Positions 1 through 11,235 of a stretch of DNA of 64,000 nt are shown here, piece by piece. Positions within the stretch are counted from its first letter, which is position 1. Each line of letters starts with the position of its first letter. The translations under genes were made by a program, and so were the position numbers. The notes under the pieces were generated by a model that had not been told where the DNA came from, did not search any database, and was given only the letters and a program-made list of their open reading frames with translations. The stretch lies in assembly GCA_028377305.1 (NCBI GenBank), contig JAONJW010000007.1:1-64000 (forward strand), read 5' to 3'. This DNA is from Prolixibacteraceae bacterium. GTDB taxonomy: Bacteria > Bacteroidota > Bacteroidia > Bacteroidales > Prolixibacteraceae.

Positions 1-1
1 C

Positions 2-1423
2 ATTAAAATAAAAACAATAAATAGCCTCTTCACTTCGATAGCTAAAGATGCTCCAATATACTTGAGTCACTTAGGAATGGATAAGAGTAAAATCCCCTTA
101 GAAGAGGTAAGATCCTTCTATGACCTGCCTAAAGAAAAAATTATTAATAGAAATTTAAGCTATGTGCAAAGCTACAATAAAGGCAAGGTTCATAAAGCAG
201 AAATAGTCTCTGCAGATACTATCGTCGATCAAAAGACCTTAATATGGACCCTTAGCAATAATGTAAAGGTTGTATACAAATACCTAGATTCTTATACGGG
301 AGTATTTAACTTTTCCGCTTATAAGAAACAGAAGCGTTTACCCATAGACAACTTTATCACGAGTATTATGAATAAGAACTATGGTTTACAAAACAAAAAC
401 TATTACGACTATCTAGGTAATTGCAATATAGACTTTAACACATCCTCAAACTACAACTATATATATGGAAGTTCTAGTGTATTATATATCGACAAGCTAT
501 TCCAGATGTTAGCTGAAAGACAACAAATTAACACGATATCCAAAGAGTATTTCGAACAACTTAAGAAAGAATACATACAACGATGTAAAAACAATTCAAT
601 CCTAGAGAACCAAATAAATGATGAACTCAACAATTTTTCCTTCGATAATTATTACACTTCAAACCAAGAGGTTAAAGCGCTAGAGTGTCTAGGCTATGAT
701 GAGTTTATCGACAGATATCGCAAACATTTCACCGACTTTGACAACTATGAATTTCATATCGTTGGCAACATTAAACCGACCCCAATGCGTCGATATATCA
801 AAAGGCATCTCTCCATGATACAGCCTACCAAAAAAGGATTTGCCTCTGATACAATCTCTCTAAATGTAACACCCAAAGCATCGAAAACAGACTCCCTACA
901 TCTCAAGAGTGATCAAACGGAACAATCAAAGATCAAATACCGACTACTATTACCCTACAACTATACGCATAATGGTTTTCTTATGTTATCGATTTATTCT
1001 GGTATCATAAGAAATAGAATCTTAACTAAGCTTCGAAACGAACACCAAATCATCTATACTGTAGATACAGATGAGTATTCATCTTATATCGAAAAGATTG
1101 CTCTAATTGATTTGACTATAGATCTTCAGAGTAAAAACAAAGAAAAAGCCCTTAAACTAATTGATGCAGAATTAGCGACACCGATCTCTAATGATGAGTT
1201 TGATAAGGAGAAGAAAATATTCGATAGTGCCATTCAAAACTTACACAAAGATATTCGTATATGCACCACTGCATTCTTCAATGAATATTTCACTTCACAA
1301 TCAAGCTTCAGAAATCCTATGGAGATTAAATTTAATCTAGAAGAGATCCAATTTGACAACTTTACAAAGTGTATTTCCTCTTGGAAAGATCAACAAAGAA
1401 CCATTAAAGTCATCGTAAACTAA
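2..1423 (+). CDS. M16-family (insulinase-like) zinc peptidase, C-terminal part; 5' end lies outside the window
   Basis: Frame is open to the window start (…IKIKTINSLFTSIAKDAPIYLSHLGMDK…). C-terminal M16-like features such as LRNEHQIIYTVDTDE and NDEFDKEKKIF. The track start at 62 is an internal TTG. Confidence 0.75.
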   Translation: MKIKTINSLFTSIAKDAPIYLSHLGMDKSKIPLEEVRSFYDLPKEKIINRNLSYVQSYNKGKVHKAEIVSADTIVDQKTLIWTLSNNVKVVYKYLDSYTGVFNFSAYKKQKRLPIDNFITSIMNKNYGLQNKNYYDYLGNCNIDFNTSSNYNYIYGSSSVLYIDKLFQMLAERQQINTISKEYFEQLKKEYIQRCKNNSILENQINDELNNFSFDNYYTSNQEVKALECLGYDEFIDRYRKHFTDFDNYEFHIVGNIKPTPMRRYIKRHLSMIQPTKKGFASDTISLNVTPKASKTDSLHLKSDQTEQSKIKYRLLLPYNYTHNGFLMLSIYSGIIRNRILTKLRNEHQIIYTVDTDEYSSYIEKIALIDLTIDLQSKNKEKALKLIDAELATPISNDEFDKEKKIFDSAIQNLHKDIRICTTAFFNEYFTSQSSFRNPMEIKFNLEEIQFDNFTKCISSWKDQQRTIKVIVN

Positions 1424-1429
1424 ATTTAT

Positions 1430-1470
1430 CTAAGCCATATACACTTTGCTTCAAAGTGTATATGGCTTAG
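1430..1470. terminator. Strong hairpin between convergent genes (probable bidirectional transcription end)
   Basis: Near-perfect inverted repeat ctaagccatatacactttg-ctt-caaagtgtatatggcttag between the + M16 gene and the - MFS gene; no long T tract. Confidence 0.6.
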
Positions 1471-1494
1471 GTGATCAAATCTTAAATAATCGGT

Positions 1495-2838
1495 CTACTG
1501 CGGATCTTTTACGGTCATGCCATAGAGAAATATACCCAAAGAGAGTGTTGCCAAAAGTAGAGCGATAGGTTGATAAGAGCCGAGGTAACTCTTCGAAAGG
1601 CTAAAAAGCAGGGGAGAGATGGCACTAAGAAAGATAATCAATGACATATTACGACCTGTGATAGCCCCAAGATGACGTTTACCAAAATAACGAGGGTAAG
1701 CAACCACCAGCAAGACACCAAACAGACCACCAATAGTTCCATAACCTATATTGAGTACAATAAAAGCCCAATGATATTTAAGGAAAGCAAATCCAACACC
1801 AAACAGAATGCCTCCCAGTGCTGCCAATAAGACCAGGTACTTAATCTTTATATGATCACTAATAATACTTCCTCCGAGCGACAGGAAAGTGGATATGATA
1901 GCACAATAAATAAAAATATCTTGTCCTCTCTCCCATGGAATACCTGCATCTCGAAGTATCGAGAAGATATGAAAAGTAAAGCCTGTCACAAAACAGGCAA
2001 AGAAAGAGGTGATCAAAGTAACCGACCAAAAGGCGCGTGTCTTCACCGCTTCATCATAAGTAAAATCTCTAATCTCCAACACCTTTTTGTCGCCCTTCAT
2101 CTCTTCCTCTTTAGAGATATCCCCATCAGGAGTAAGACCAAAATCTTCAGGTTTCTCTTCATAAGTTCCCAGAAATAGCAATGCACATAAGAGCAGTATC
2201 ACAGACAGAAACCTATACGTATGGTCCCATCCTATTCGAGACACAAAGTAAGCGAGGCCGATAGTAGCCAAAGAAAAACTTGCATTGGCAACCATACTAC
2301 TGATCCCGTTCGCCACTCCCCTTTTTCTCAAAAACCACTTCATCAACATCGTTCGAGCCACCATACTCATGATCCCTTGACCATTCAATCGCGCCAAGAA
2401 AAATAGAATCACAAGAAGTATCAAGCTCCACCCCTTGGCCGAGATAAGGTGAAAAGAGAGGTCGTCAGCAAAATTCGACAGCGGGATAAGATAGGACATC
2501 CCTAACATCGTAAAAGACATCAGCAAAGTAGCACCAAACATCATCACTTTCGCACCATGTCGATCATACCACACCCCTGCCTTCTTCAGAAATATTGACG
2601 AAATCAAAGTTCCAATCATGTAGACCACACTCAGCTCATTACGTGACAAATCGAGTGCCTCCATCAATGAATCCGTAAAAGCAGCCACAGCCATCGTCTG
2701 CCCTGGAATACTCACAAATAATCCAATGGTGGTCATCACCATAATAAACCAGCCGTAAAAGAAAGGCCAACGGCTTGGGTTGCTAAAATGTATATTCTTT
2801 ATCGAAATCATACTATTGGGTGGGTTATGTATAGACAA
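1495..2838 (-). CDS. MFS transporter (oxalate/formate antiporter / monocarboxylate-like)
   Basis: 447 aa, about 12 hydrophobic segments, MFS-like motif GVWYDRHGAKVMM and N-terminal WPFFYGWFIMVMTTIGLFVSIPGQT. Confidence 0.8.
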   Translation of the reverse strand: MSIHNPPNSMISIKNIHFSNPSRWPFFYGWFIMVMTTIGLFVSIPGQTMAVAAFTDSLMEALDLSRNELSVVYMIGTLISSIFLKKAGVWYDRHGAKVMMFGATLLMSFTMLGMSYLIPLSNFADDLSFHLISAKGWSLILLVILFFLARLNGQGIMSMVARTMLMKWFLRKRGVANGISSMVANASFSLATIGLAYFVSRIGWDHTYRFLSVILLLCALLFLGTYEEKPEDFGLTPDGDISKEEEMKGDKKVLEIRDFTYDEAVKTRAFWSVTLITSFFACFVTGFTFHIFSILRDAGIPWERGQDIFIYCAIISTFLSLGGSIISDHIKIKYLVLLAALGGILFGVGFAFLKYHWAFIVLNIGYGTIGGLFGVLLVVAYPRYFGKRHLGAITGRNMSLIIFLSAISPLLFSLSKSYLGSYQPIALLLATLSLGIFLYGMTVKDPQ

Positions 2839-3077
2839 TATACAACACTACCCATAAGATTCAGTCATCCTATGGGTAGTTTTATATTTTATTATGCCAA
2901 TTGCATTCTGAAACAAACTATTAAAACTTGCCATGATATTTTGTTTATACAGAGCAAGAAATAGTAGCAGAACCTTTCCCTACGGTGATATTTTTCAACT
3001 AAGTATAAAAAATATAGCACAAGAGGGTAAAGCCCATCTAAATATGTAATTGGAAAAAATCCTATGAACGGATAAAA

Positions 3078-4652
3078 CTAAAATTCCGATGTAAAGTGGA
3101 AACGAATATCTTTAAAGTCCGTTTGTGCCATCTGAAGAAGGAAACTAGAGTCCGCCATAAAGACATCACGCCCTTGCTTATCTACCGCCATCTTCTGATA
3201 CTTACGTTTCTTAAAGTCATCGATTACCGCAGGATCATCTGCTTCAATCCAACACGCTTTATACATTGGCAGTGACTCGAAACGACACTTTGCACCATAC
3301 TCATGTTCCAAACGATACTCGATCACCTCAAACTGAAGTTGTCCCACACATCCAATAATCTTACGACCATTAAATTGATTCGTAAACAACTGTGCAACCC
3401 CCTCTTCCATCAATTGATCGACACCCTTAGCCAACTGCTTAGCCTTCATTGGATCTGCATTCTCAATATAACGGAACATCTCTGGAGAGAACGATGGCAT
3501 CCCCTTATAATGAAGGTTTTCGCCTTCCGTCAGCGTATCTCCGATAATAAAGTTACCAGTATCAGGTATACCAATAATATCCCCTGGATAAGCCTCTTCG
3601 ATGGTCTCTTTCTTCGATGCCATAAATGCTGTTGGAGAAGAGAACTTAAAGTTCTTAGCCAATCGCATGTGGCGATAGTTCTTATTACGCTCAAACTTAC
3701 CACTACAGATCTTCACAAAAGCAATACGGCTACGATGATTTGGATCGATATTGGCATGGATCTTAAAGATAAAACCAGTAAACTTAGGTTCATTGGCCAT
3801 CACCACACGCTCTTCTGCATCTTTCTCCTTAGGGAATGGTGCAATACGAACAAATGAATCCAACAGCTCCTGAACACCAAAATTATACAGTGCACTACCA
3901 AAGAACACAGGAGCTACATTACCAGCAAGATATGCATCGTGGTCGAACTCAGGATAAACCCCTTCAATCAACTCCACCTCTTCACGTAAAGTATCCGCGT
4001 CATCACCGATCAATTCATCCAGCTTCTCAGTAGACAAATCATCTATCTCCACTGCACTCTCGATCTCTGTAATACTTGGATCAAAAAGGCGTAAGCTCGA
4101 ATCAAAAATATTATATACCCCTTTAAAGTCTGCACCCGAATTAATCGGCCAACTTAAAGGACGTGTCTTAATCTTAAGTTGCTCTTCAATTTCGTCAAGA
4201 AGATCAAACATATCCCCTGTAGGACGGTCCATCTTATTGATATAAACCATCACTGGAGTCTTTCTCATACGACAAACTTTCATCAGTCTCTCCGTCTGAG
4301 GCTCCACCCCTTTGGCTGCATCAATAACAATAATAACACTATCCACAGCAGTCAAAGTACGGAACGTATCCTCTTGAAAGTCCTGGTGACCAGGCGTATC
4401 CAAAATGTTCACCTTATAGCCTTCATACTCGAATCCCATCACAGATGTAGCCACAGAGATACCCCTCTGACGCTCAATCTCCATGAAATCGGAAGCTGCA
4501 CCTTGCTTGATCTTATTATTTTTTACGGCACCTGCCACTCTAATAGCACCACCAAAAAGCAGTAACTTCTCCGTCAAAGTTGTCTTACCGGCATCCGGGT
4601 GACTGACAATGGCAAAAGTCCGTCTTCTATTTATCTCTTCTTGTAAACCCAT
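3078..4652 (-). CDS. prfC: Peptide chain release factor 3 (RF3 GTPase)
   Basis: 524 aa; G1 [31 protein letters not shown]3-specific length and C-terminus ([20 protein letters not shown]). Confidence 0.95.
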   Translation of the reverse strand: MGLQEEINRRRTFAIVSHPDAGKTTLTEKLLLFGGAIRVAGAVKNNKIKQGAASDFMEIERQRGISVATSVMGFEYEGYKVNILDTPGHQDFQEDTFRTLTAVDSVIIVIDAAKGVEPQTERLMKVCRMRKTPVMVYINKMDRPTGDMFDLLDEIEEQLKIKTRPLSWPINSGADFKGVYNIFDSSLRLFDPSITEIESAVEIDDLSTEKLDELIGDDADTLREEVELIEGVYPEFDHDAYLAGNVAPVFFGSALYNFGVQELLDSFVRIAPFPKEKDAEERVVMANEPKFTGFIFKIHANIDPNHRSRIAFVKICSGKFERNKNYRHMRLAKNFKFSSPTAFMASKKETIEEAYPGDIIGIPDTGNFIIGDTLTEGENLHYKGMPSFSPEMFRYIENADPMKAKQLAKGVDQLMEEGVAQLFTNQFNGRKIIGCVGQLQFEVIEYRLEHEYGAKCRFESLPMYKACWIEADDPAVIDDFKKRKYQKMAVDKQGRDVFMADSSFLLQMAQTDFKDIRFHFTSEF

Positions 4653-5156
4653 TTAGTACGATACTTAATTTGACCACAAAAATACAAAATAGATCTAGCT
4701 ATTAAAACATTATTCACTCTTGCATACAGAAACCTTGCGATTTTTAATTCCCATACTCAATCAACTACTTCGCTTCACTCGACCAATCCTAACCTAAAAC
4801 ACTGTACGACCGACAAGTAATATTAACATATTTTAGCTACTAACACAAACCTCACTCCTCTCAGAATCAATCCTCAATGCATTCTTGAGTACACTAACTC
4901 ACTCGGTATCAAAAATAAAAGGCGAACGACAAACGAACTACAGAAACACACAAAACTCAGGATTGCAATATCCTTTCCTAACCAAATTGTGATCCAAGAA
5001 ATCCTTATGGTGTATTTTTTTGCAAGGGCCCTACCTAAGACCCTATGGAATGTAGAATTTATATTATATTTATATGCCAATAAAATAACTGAAGTTATAT
5101 GAAAGCATAATTCAATCGATATAACTATCTATAAATAATTACATATACAGACTTTT

Positions 5157-6731
5157 ATGAATACACAACTAGCAAGCAGCAGGTCATACAGAACAATGAA
5201 GCTCTTTGGGACTGTCATGTTCGCCTCTCTTCTTCACAGTTCTTGTGCTACAAACAAAAAACAACCCAAAGTAGAAGCACAAAAACCCAACATTGTCATC
5301 ATTTATGCAGACGATATGGGATATGGAGACTTAAACTGTCAAAACCCAAATTCTAAAATTCCTACTGCAAACCTTGACAAACTGGCTTCCGAAGGTATCC
5401 GATTTACGGATGCACATAGTTCTTCAGGAATATGTTCACCAAGCCGTTATGCACTACTCACAGGACAGTACCACTGGAGACGCACTCACAGAATCTCGGG
5501 CTCTTTCGACAAACCAATGTTTAGAGATAGCGATATCACATTACCTCAAGTTCTTAAAAAAGGTGGGTATGCGACTGCATGTATAGGGAAGTGGCACATG
5601 GGGTGGAATTGGGACTTTAATAATGAACCATCCGCTGAGATAAAACAGTGGGGCAAGATGCGTAAAGCCTATATGTCCAAAGACATTGACTGGAGCAAAC
5701 CCGTTTCAGGAGGACCAACAAGTCGAGGTTTTGACTACTATTTCGGGGATGGCACCATCAATTTCCCTCCATACACTTGGTTCGAAAATGACAAACCGGT
5801 AGAGGTTCCAACCGAGATGATGAATATTCAAGACACAGGATTCAAAACCAAAGAGGGAGGATGGGAATTCCGTCCAGGACCTAAAGTGAAAGATTGGGAT
5901 CCTTATAAAGTATTGCCAACCCTATGCACTAAGTCAACCGAGTGGATTGCTAAGCAGAGTAAAAAGAAACCATTCTTCCTCTATCTAGCGCTACCATCAC
6001 CTCATGCTCCAATCATTCCTAACGACGAGTTCGACGGAACATCAAAAGCAGGAGCATATGGGGACTTTATGGTACAAACTGACTGGGTGGCAGGACAAGT
6101 TTTAAAGGCCTTGAAAGACAACGGATTTGACGAAAACACTATTGTGATATTCAGTGCCGACAATGGTCCTGAGATCTATGCTTTTGAACGTGCACAAAAA
6201 TTCAAACACTTCAGCATGGGTGACTTCAGAGGGCTTAAAAGAGATGTATGGGAAGGCGGACACCATGTTCCTTTCATCGTAAAATGGCCTAAGAAGATTA
6301 AGGCAGGAACTATATCTAATGAGCTAATATCTCAAATCGATATCATGTCAACTGTAGCAGCTGCAGCAAACGTAAAGATGCCTAAGAATGCAGCTCCTGA
6401 CAGTAAAAACCTACTTCCTCTTCTTGAAGGAGAGAAGAGACAAGAACCAATTCACCCTATTCTAGTTCACAATACCAAGAAAGGACATTGGGGGCTTCGC
6501 AAAGGAAATTGGTTATATATCAACAGTTCAACCGGAGATGTATCTAGAATGCCAGAGAAGTATATGAAGTTTAAGAACTATACAAAATTCGACACCGAAG
6601 GACTTCTTTTCGATCTAGATAAAGATCCAGAGCAAAGAGTGAACCTTTATGCTGAACACCCTGAGGTGGTGCAAGAGATGAAATCTCTTCTTCAAAAAGA
6701 ACTGGACGAGAAATACGCTGTGGACTATTAA
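5157..6731 (+). CDS. Sulfatase (arylsulfatase A/GALNS-type lipoprotein), first of a tandem pair
   Basis: [19 protein letters not shown] metal site; [17 protein letters not shown] formylglycine signature; lipobox-like LLHSSCA. Confidence 0.93.
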   Translation: MNTQLASSRSYRTMKLFGTVMFASLLHSSCATNKKQPKVEAQKPNIVIIYADDMGYGDLNCQNPNSKIPTANLDKLASEGIRFTDAHSSSGICSPSRYALLTGQYHWRRTHRISGSFDKPMFRDSDITLPQVLKKGGYATACIGKWHMGWNWDFNNEPSAEIKQWGKMRKAYMSKDIDWSKPVSGGPTSRGFDYYFGDGTINFPPYTWFENDKPVEVPTEMMNIQDTGFKTKEGGWEFRPGPKVKDWDPYKVLPTLCTKSTEWIAKQSKKKPFFLYLALPSPHAPIIPNDEFDGTSKAGAYGDFMVQTDWVAGQVLKALKDNGFDENTIVIFSADNGPEIYAFERAQKFKHFSMGDFRGLKRDVWEGGHHVPFIVKWPKKIKAGTISNELISQIDIMSTVAAAANVKMPKNAAPDSKNLLPLLEGEKRQEPIHPILVHNTKKGHWGLRKGNWLYINSSTGDVSRMPEKYMKFKNYTKFDTEGLLFDLDKDPEQRVNLYAEHPEVVQEMKSLLQKELDEKYAVDY

Positions 6732-6737
6732 TTGGGT

Positions 6738-6821
6738 TCCACTAGTCACCTAAAATATTTTATTCAAAGAGATCATCTAAGGACTTTTGCCTTAAGGTGG
6801 TCTTTTTCTTTTTTTCCCTAT
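6738..6821 (+). terminator. Rho-independent terminator after sulfatase 1
   Basis: Imperfect hairpin aaagagatcatctaagg…ccttaaggtggtctttttctttttt with T-rich tail. Confidence 0.65.
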
Positions 6822-7137
6822 CCAACGTCTCTTCTCCAAATCAACAAAGAGATAAAAGTCCGATATACTCTCAAAAACTCAATCCACTAACACTTGATGA
6901 AATTGTCAACCATGCACCACCTCCTCAATCACTCCATAAATACTACACCTTTAAAACCAACAGACTCTACAACACAAGCATTGATCACTATCTCTCAATA
7001 ATATAAACATAATAACAACACTTTTTATTATCCCCATCCATGCACATACTAGAATTAATGTTATATTTATAACTCCTAAACTAAAAAACGAAATGAGTTA
7101 TCTCATTAAATCAATACATAACTAAAATAACAATTTT

Positions 7138-8712
7138 ATGAATTCCAATCGAATTAAGCAACGGTCGTCTCATGCGATCAAACTCATTAGTGCAACCCTA
7201 CTTTTCCCATTTTTACATAGCGCTTGTACGAGTAGCACCAAGCAAGAAAAAAAAGAGCTCGACAAACCCAATATTGTGATTATCTATGCAGATGATATGG
7301 GCTATGGTGACCTGAATTGTCAAAATCCAGATTCTAAAATCCCAACCACAAACTTAGACAAGCTTGCTTCTGAAGGAATACGATTTACCGATGCACACAG
7401 CTCCTCTGGCGTATGTTCGCCAAGTCGATATGCACTACTTACTGGGCAATACCACTGGAGACGTACCCACAGAATTTCTAGTGCATTCGATTACCCGATG
7501 TTTAGAAAAGATGACATCACCTTACCACAAGTTCTAAAAGATGCAGGATATACCACTGCATGTATTGGTAAATGGCATTTGGGGTGGAATTGGAATTTCA
7601 AGAATGAACCTAGTGGGGAAATAAAATACAAACACAAGACAGCCAAAGCCTACCTACCACAAGATATCGATTGGGATAAACCGGTCACTGGTGGACCTAC
7701 AAGTCAGGGATTCGAATACTACTATGGGGACGGAACCATCAACATGCCTCCCTACACTTGGTTCAAAAATGACAAACCTATTACAATTCCTACAGAGCTA
7801 ATGGACCCAACCAAACAACAGACAAACTCGAAGGAAGGTCATTGGGAGTTCCGTCCTGGACCAAAAGACAAAGATTGGGACGCCTACGAAGTATTACCAA
7901 AACTTTGCAAAGAGTCAACCCAATGGATTGCAAAACAGCGTAAAGACAAACCTTTCTTCCTTTACCTTTCGCTGCCGTCTCCACATGCACCGATCGTTCC
8001 TTCCAAAGAGTTCGAAGGAACCTCAGAAGCTGGGGCATATGGTGACTATATGGTACAAACCGACTGGGTGGCAGGACAAGTCTTAAAGGCATTGAAAGAC
8101 AATGGTTTTGACGAAAACACTATTGTTATCTTTAGTGCGGATAATGGACCTGAAATCTATGCATTCCGTCGTGCACAGAAATACAACCACTTCAGTATGG
8201 GTAATTATCGTGGAGTGAAAAGAGATGTGTGGGAAGGTGGACACCATGTACCATTCATTGTGAAGTGGCCTAAGAAAATCAAAGCTGGAGCTATTTCCGA
8301 TGAGCTAATCTCTCAAATGGATGTCATGTCTACCGTAGCTGCTGCCGCAAATGTAAAAATGCCTAAAAATGCAGCGCCAGACAGTAAAAACATTCTACCA
8401 ATTCTTGAGGGCAAAACGTCATCAAATCCTATTCACACAACGTTGATTCACAACACCAAAGAGGGACATTGGGGACTACGACAAGGAAAATGGTTATATG
8501 TTAACCAATCGACAGGCTCTGTTTCTAGAATGCCTAAAGCATATATGGAGCTTAAAAACTACACTAAATTTGACACAGAAGGACTCCTTTTCGATCTAGA
8601 AAAAGATCCTGAACAGCGCGTAAATCTGTACGCTGAATATCCGGAAGTAGTCAAAAACATGGCAGCCCAACTACAAAAAGAGCTTGATGAAAAATATGCT
8701 GCAGACTATTAA
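7138..8712 (+). CDS. Sulfatase (arylsulfatase A/GALNS-type lipoprotein), second of a tandem pair
   Basis: Same length (524 aa) and closely similar to 5157..6731; CSPSR signature; lipobox-like LHSAC. Confidence 0.93.
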   Translation: MNSNRIKQRSSHAIKLISATLLFPFLHSACTSSTKQEKKELDKPNIVIIYADDMGYGDLNCQNPDSKIPTTNLDKLASEGIRFTDAHSSSGVCSPSRYALLTGQYHWRRTHRISSAFDYPMFRKDDITLPQVLKDAGYTTACIGKWHLGWNWNFKNEPSGEIKYKHKTAKAYLPQDIDWDKPVTGGPTSQGFEYYYGDGTINMPPYTWFKNDKPITIPTELMDPTKQQTNSKEGHWEFRPGPKDKDWDAYEVLPKLCKESTQWIAKQRKDKPFFLYLSLPSPHAPIVPSKEFEGTSEAGAYGDYMVQTDWVAGQVLKALKDNGFDENTIVIFSADNGPEIYAFRRAQKYNHFSMGNYRGVKRDVWEGGHHVPFIVKWPKKIKAGAISDELISQMDVMSTVAAAANVKMPKNAAPDSKNILPILEGKTSSNPIHTTLIHNTKEGHWGLRQGKWLYVNQSTGSVSRMPKAYMELKNYTKFDTEGLLFDLEKDPEQRVNLYAEYPEVVKNMAAQLQKELDEKYAADY

Positions 8713-8749
8713 TATCATCTCTAAATAAATACAACTTACATTATTATAT

Positions 8750-8797
8750 GATAGATCACTTAAGAGCCTTAGTTCCTAAGTGATCTATCTTATATTT
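8750..8797 (+). terminator. Rho-independent terminator after sulfatase 2
   Basis: Perfect 13-bp stem gatagatcactta…taagtgatctatc followed by ttatatttt. Confidence 0.75.
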
Positions 8798-9235
8798 TCG
8801 GATATAGCTATAGACATGAAGCATTTGAAGTTAATACAAATCCGATACCGTATACAATCAATATATTACGACTTCCAATGCATCCGATAAAACATAAACT
8901 AAATATAAAATTTATATTTAATTTGTTTACAACCAATAATTAATAGTATATTTCGACACATAAATTCAATCGATGTAATCAGAAAGTAAAACAATCATAT
9001 ATGGGTGAATAGAAAATGAGTATTACTATATGATTCAAAAAATTCAATCGATATAACCAAAACAGTAGATCTAATACAGATAACACCAAAAACATTGAGT
9101 ATTACATTAAACTAACCGATTTTTTTTTCCAAAGGGGAATAAAAAATATAGAACAAAATCTTAAACTATTATAAGTAAATAACCGATACAACGCTGAAAT
9201 TTATAATCTCAGATAATAACTAAATAGATATTACT

Positions 9236-10801
9236 ATGAACAATTTCATTCATTCCGCAAGGAAAAGATTCTCTCTTACCATGCTTTTCGCAGGGGCTAT
9301 ACTGATCAGCTCCTCGTGTCTTGCAACCAACCCCAAAACAGAAGGTAAAGACGACTTCAAAGAGAACTGGGAAGTATTTAAAGAGCACAAAGCATCTCCT
9401 AAATGGTTTGCCGATGCAAAGCTAGGAATCTACTTCCACTGGGGGGTCTATTCGGTTCCTGCATTTGCCAACGAGTGGTATCCTCGTAATATGCATTTTG
9501 ATGGTCATTGGGTAAACAAACACCATACCGAGAAATATGGTCCAGTCAATGAGTTTGGTTATCATGATTTCGTACCTATGTTCAAAGCCGAACACTTTAA
9601 TGCAAAAGAGTGGGTACAGCTATTCAAAGATGCTGGAGCCAAATTTGCGGGACCGGTAGCGGAACACCATGATGGATTCTCTATGTGGGACAGTGAAATT
9701 ACCCCTTGGAACTCTATGGACAAAGGACCACATAAAGATATCGTGGGAGAGATGAAAAAAGAGTTAGACAAACAAGGGATGAAACTAATCACTACGTTCC
9801 ACCACTCTCGAAACCTTCAAAGATATCGTGACACCTACAAAGAAGAGATGGCTAAAACCAGAGGTAAATTCAATCACTCCCACTACCCTTTTTACCCTGG
9901 AACGCCTCCGACATCAGACGATCAAGAATTAAAGTATCTATACGGAAATATGCCAGAGGCAGAGTGGAATGAAAAGGTATGGTTCGGAAAACTAAAAGAG
10001 GTGATCGACACATACCAACCAGACATCATCTGGTTTGACTCTTGGTTAGATCAAATCCCAGAAGACTATCGTAAGAAATTCTGTGCATACTACTTGGAAG
10101 AGGCAAAAAAATGGAACAAAGATGTTGTTATCGTCAGAAAGCAGAACGATCTACCAATTGGATTCACTGTTGATGACCTTGAGAAGTCAAGAAAAAACAA
10201 GATAGAGAAAAACGTTTGGATGACAGACGAAACCATCAGTAAAGGTAGCTGGTGTTACACCGATAAACTTACCATCAAACCTACAGAAGATGTAATCCAT
10301 GTTCTGATCGATATCGTAAGTAAAAATGGTGTTCTTCTATTGAACGTATCTCCAAAAGCAGATGGTTCGATCCCTCAAGATCAACGCACCGTATTGAAGG
10401 AGATGGGAGCTTGGTTAAAGAAATATGGCGAGTCGATCTACGAAACAAGACCTTGGTATACTTTCGGTGAAGGACCAACTAAAGAGCCAGAAGGAGACTT
10501 CAAAAACCACAAGAAATTCTTGAAGATCAAGTACACCGCAGAAGATATTCGTTACACAACCAAAGAGAACACAGTGTATGCATCTGTTCTTGGAAAAGTC
10601 ACACCAGAGAGAGACTATGTCCTTAAAGCATTTGATAAAGCACATAAAGATCATTTTGGTAAAGTTAAAGGAGTGGCAGTATTGGGCTCTGATCAAAAGA
10701 TCAAGTGGAAGCTCAAGAAAGATGGACTACATATCACTATGCCTAGCGATATTGTAGACAAAGACGCTTCTGTAATCAAAATTCAAACACAACATATATA
10801 A
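9236..10801 (+). CDS. Alpha-L-fucosidase, GH29 (lipoprotein)
   Basis: WFADAKLGIYFHWGVYSVPAFANEWYPRNM, FAGPVAEHHDGFSMWDSEITPWNSMD, PDIIWFDSWLD, LLLNVSPKADGSIP are GH29 hallmarks. Confidence 0.95.
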   Translation: MNNFIHSARKRFSLTMLFAGAILISSSCLATNPKTEGKDDFKENWEVFKEHKASPKWFADAKLGIYFHWGVYSVPAFANEWYPRNMHFDGHWVNKHHTEKYGPVNEFGYHDFVPMFKAEHFNAKEWVQLFKDAGAKFAGPVAEHHDGFSMWDSEITPWNSMDKGPHKDIVGEMKKELDKQGMKLITTFHHSRNLQRYRDTYKEEMAKTRGKFNHSHYPFYPGTPPTSDDQELKYLYGNMPEAEWNEKVWFGKLKEVIDTYQPDIIWFDSWLDQIPEDYRKKFCAYYLEEAKKWNKDVVIVRKQNDLPIGFTVDDLEKSRKNKIEKNVWMTDETISKGSWCYTDKLTIKPTEDVIHVLIDIVSKNGVLLLNVSPKADGSIPQDQRTVLKEMGAWLKKYGESIYETRPWYTFGEGPTKEPEGDFKNHKKFLKIKYTAEDIRYTTKENTVYASVLGKVTPERDYVLKAFDKAHKDHFGKVKGVAVLGSDQKIKWKLKKDGLHITMPSDIVDKDASVIKIQTQHI

Positions 10802-10858
10802 CAACAATCCTAGTATCTTACTCTTGAGATTTCAATCCTAGTAAAATAAAAACATCCT

Positions 10859-10900
10859 AATCCCATATTCATAGACTCCTATGGGTATGGGATTTTTTTT
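10859..10900 (+). terminator. Rho-independent terminator after fucosidase
   Basis: aatcccatattcatag-actc-ctatgggtatgggatttttttt. Confidence 0.85.
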
Positions 10901-11054
10901 AGCCGACAACTCTCCAAAACAGGCATACAAACTCCTGGCTGTCCAAAACACTCTAAAAGCTCCCAAAGACCAATTATACGAGAGCCAAAACCTCTGTTGA
11001 ACTCTACCTAAAAACCTTCATCTACTCCCCTTCCCCTCACCAAAGATTCAGATC

Positions 11055-11235
11055 ACAGGGGATTCATAGGGGAATGATACAGGGTTCCTTGCAACATCAT
11101 TCGAAACACTATCGAAGTTCATTCGAAGTTCACTCACCCAAACCCTCGAATGGATGACTTAACTTCGAGCTAATTTCCATAATCATCCGTAGAAAGGTGG
11201 GAGCAATCAGCTATCAATCCCCTATAAACCCCCTA
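11055..11235. repeat. Dispersed palindromic intergenic element, copy 1
   Basis: Shares acaggggattYMTAGGGGAAT, ttcattcgaaSttcactcacccaaaccc and gaatggatga blocks in the same order and spacing with 51639-51810; nested inverted repeats. Confidence 0.7.

Noticed and set aside
1852-2406. Plus-strand ORFs within the MFS gene
   Set aside because: Antisense shadow ORFs inside a membrane-protein gene.
2849-2884. Hairpin actacccataagattcagtcatcctatgggtagttttatatttt as a terminator
   Set aside because: The T-rich side faces the plus strand, where no gene ends; for the minus-strand prfC the tail is not T-rich. May be a leader hairpin, but unsupported.
3303-4565. Three plus-strand ORFs antisense to prfC
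   Set aside because: prfC coding is unambiguous on the minus strand; the products have no family features.
4874-5080. 68-aa minus-strand ORF in the prfC-sulfatase gap
   Set aside because: Short, no RBS or domain support; AT-rich intergenic DNA.
6797-7006. 69-aa ORF between the sulfatases
   Set aside because: Starts inside the predicted terminator and has no homologous look.
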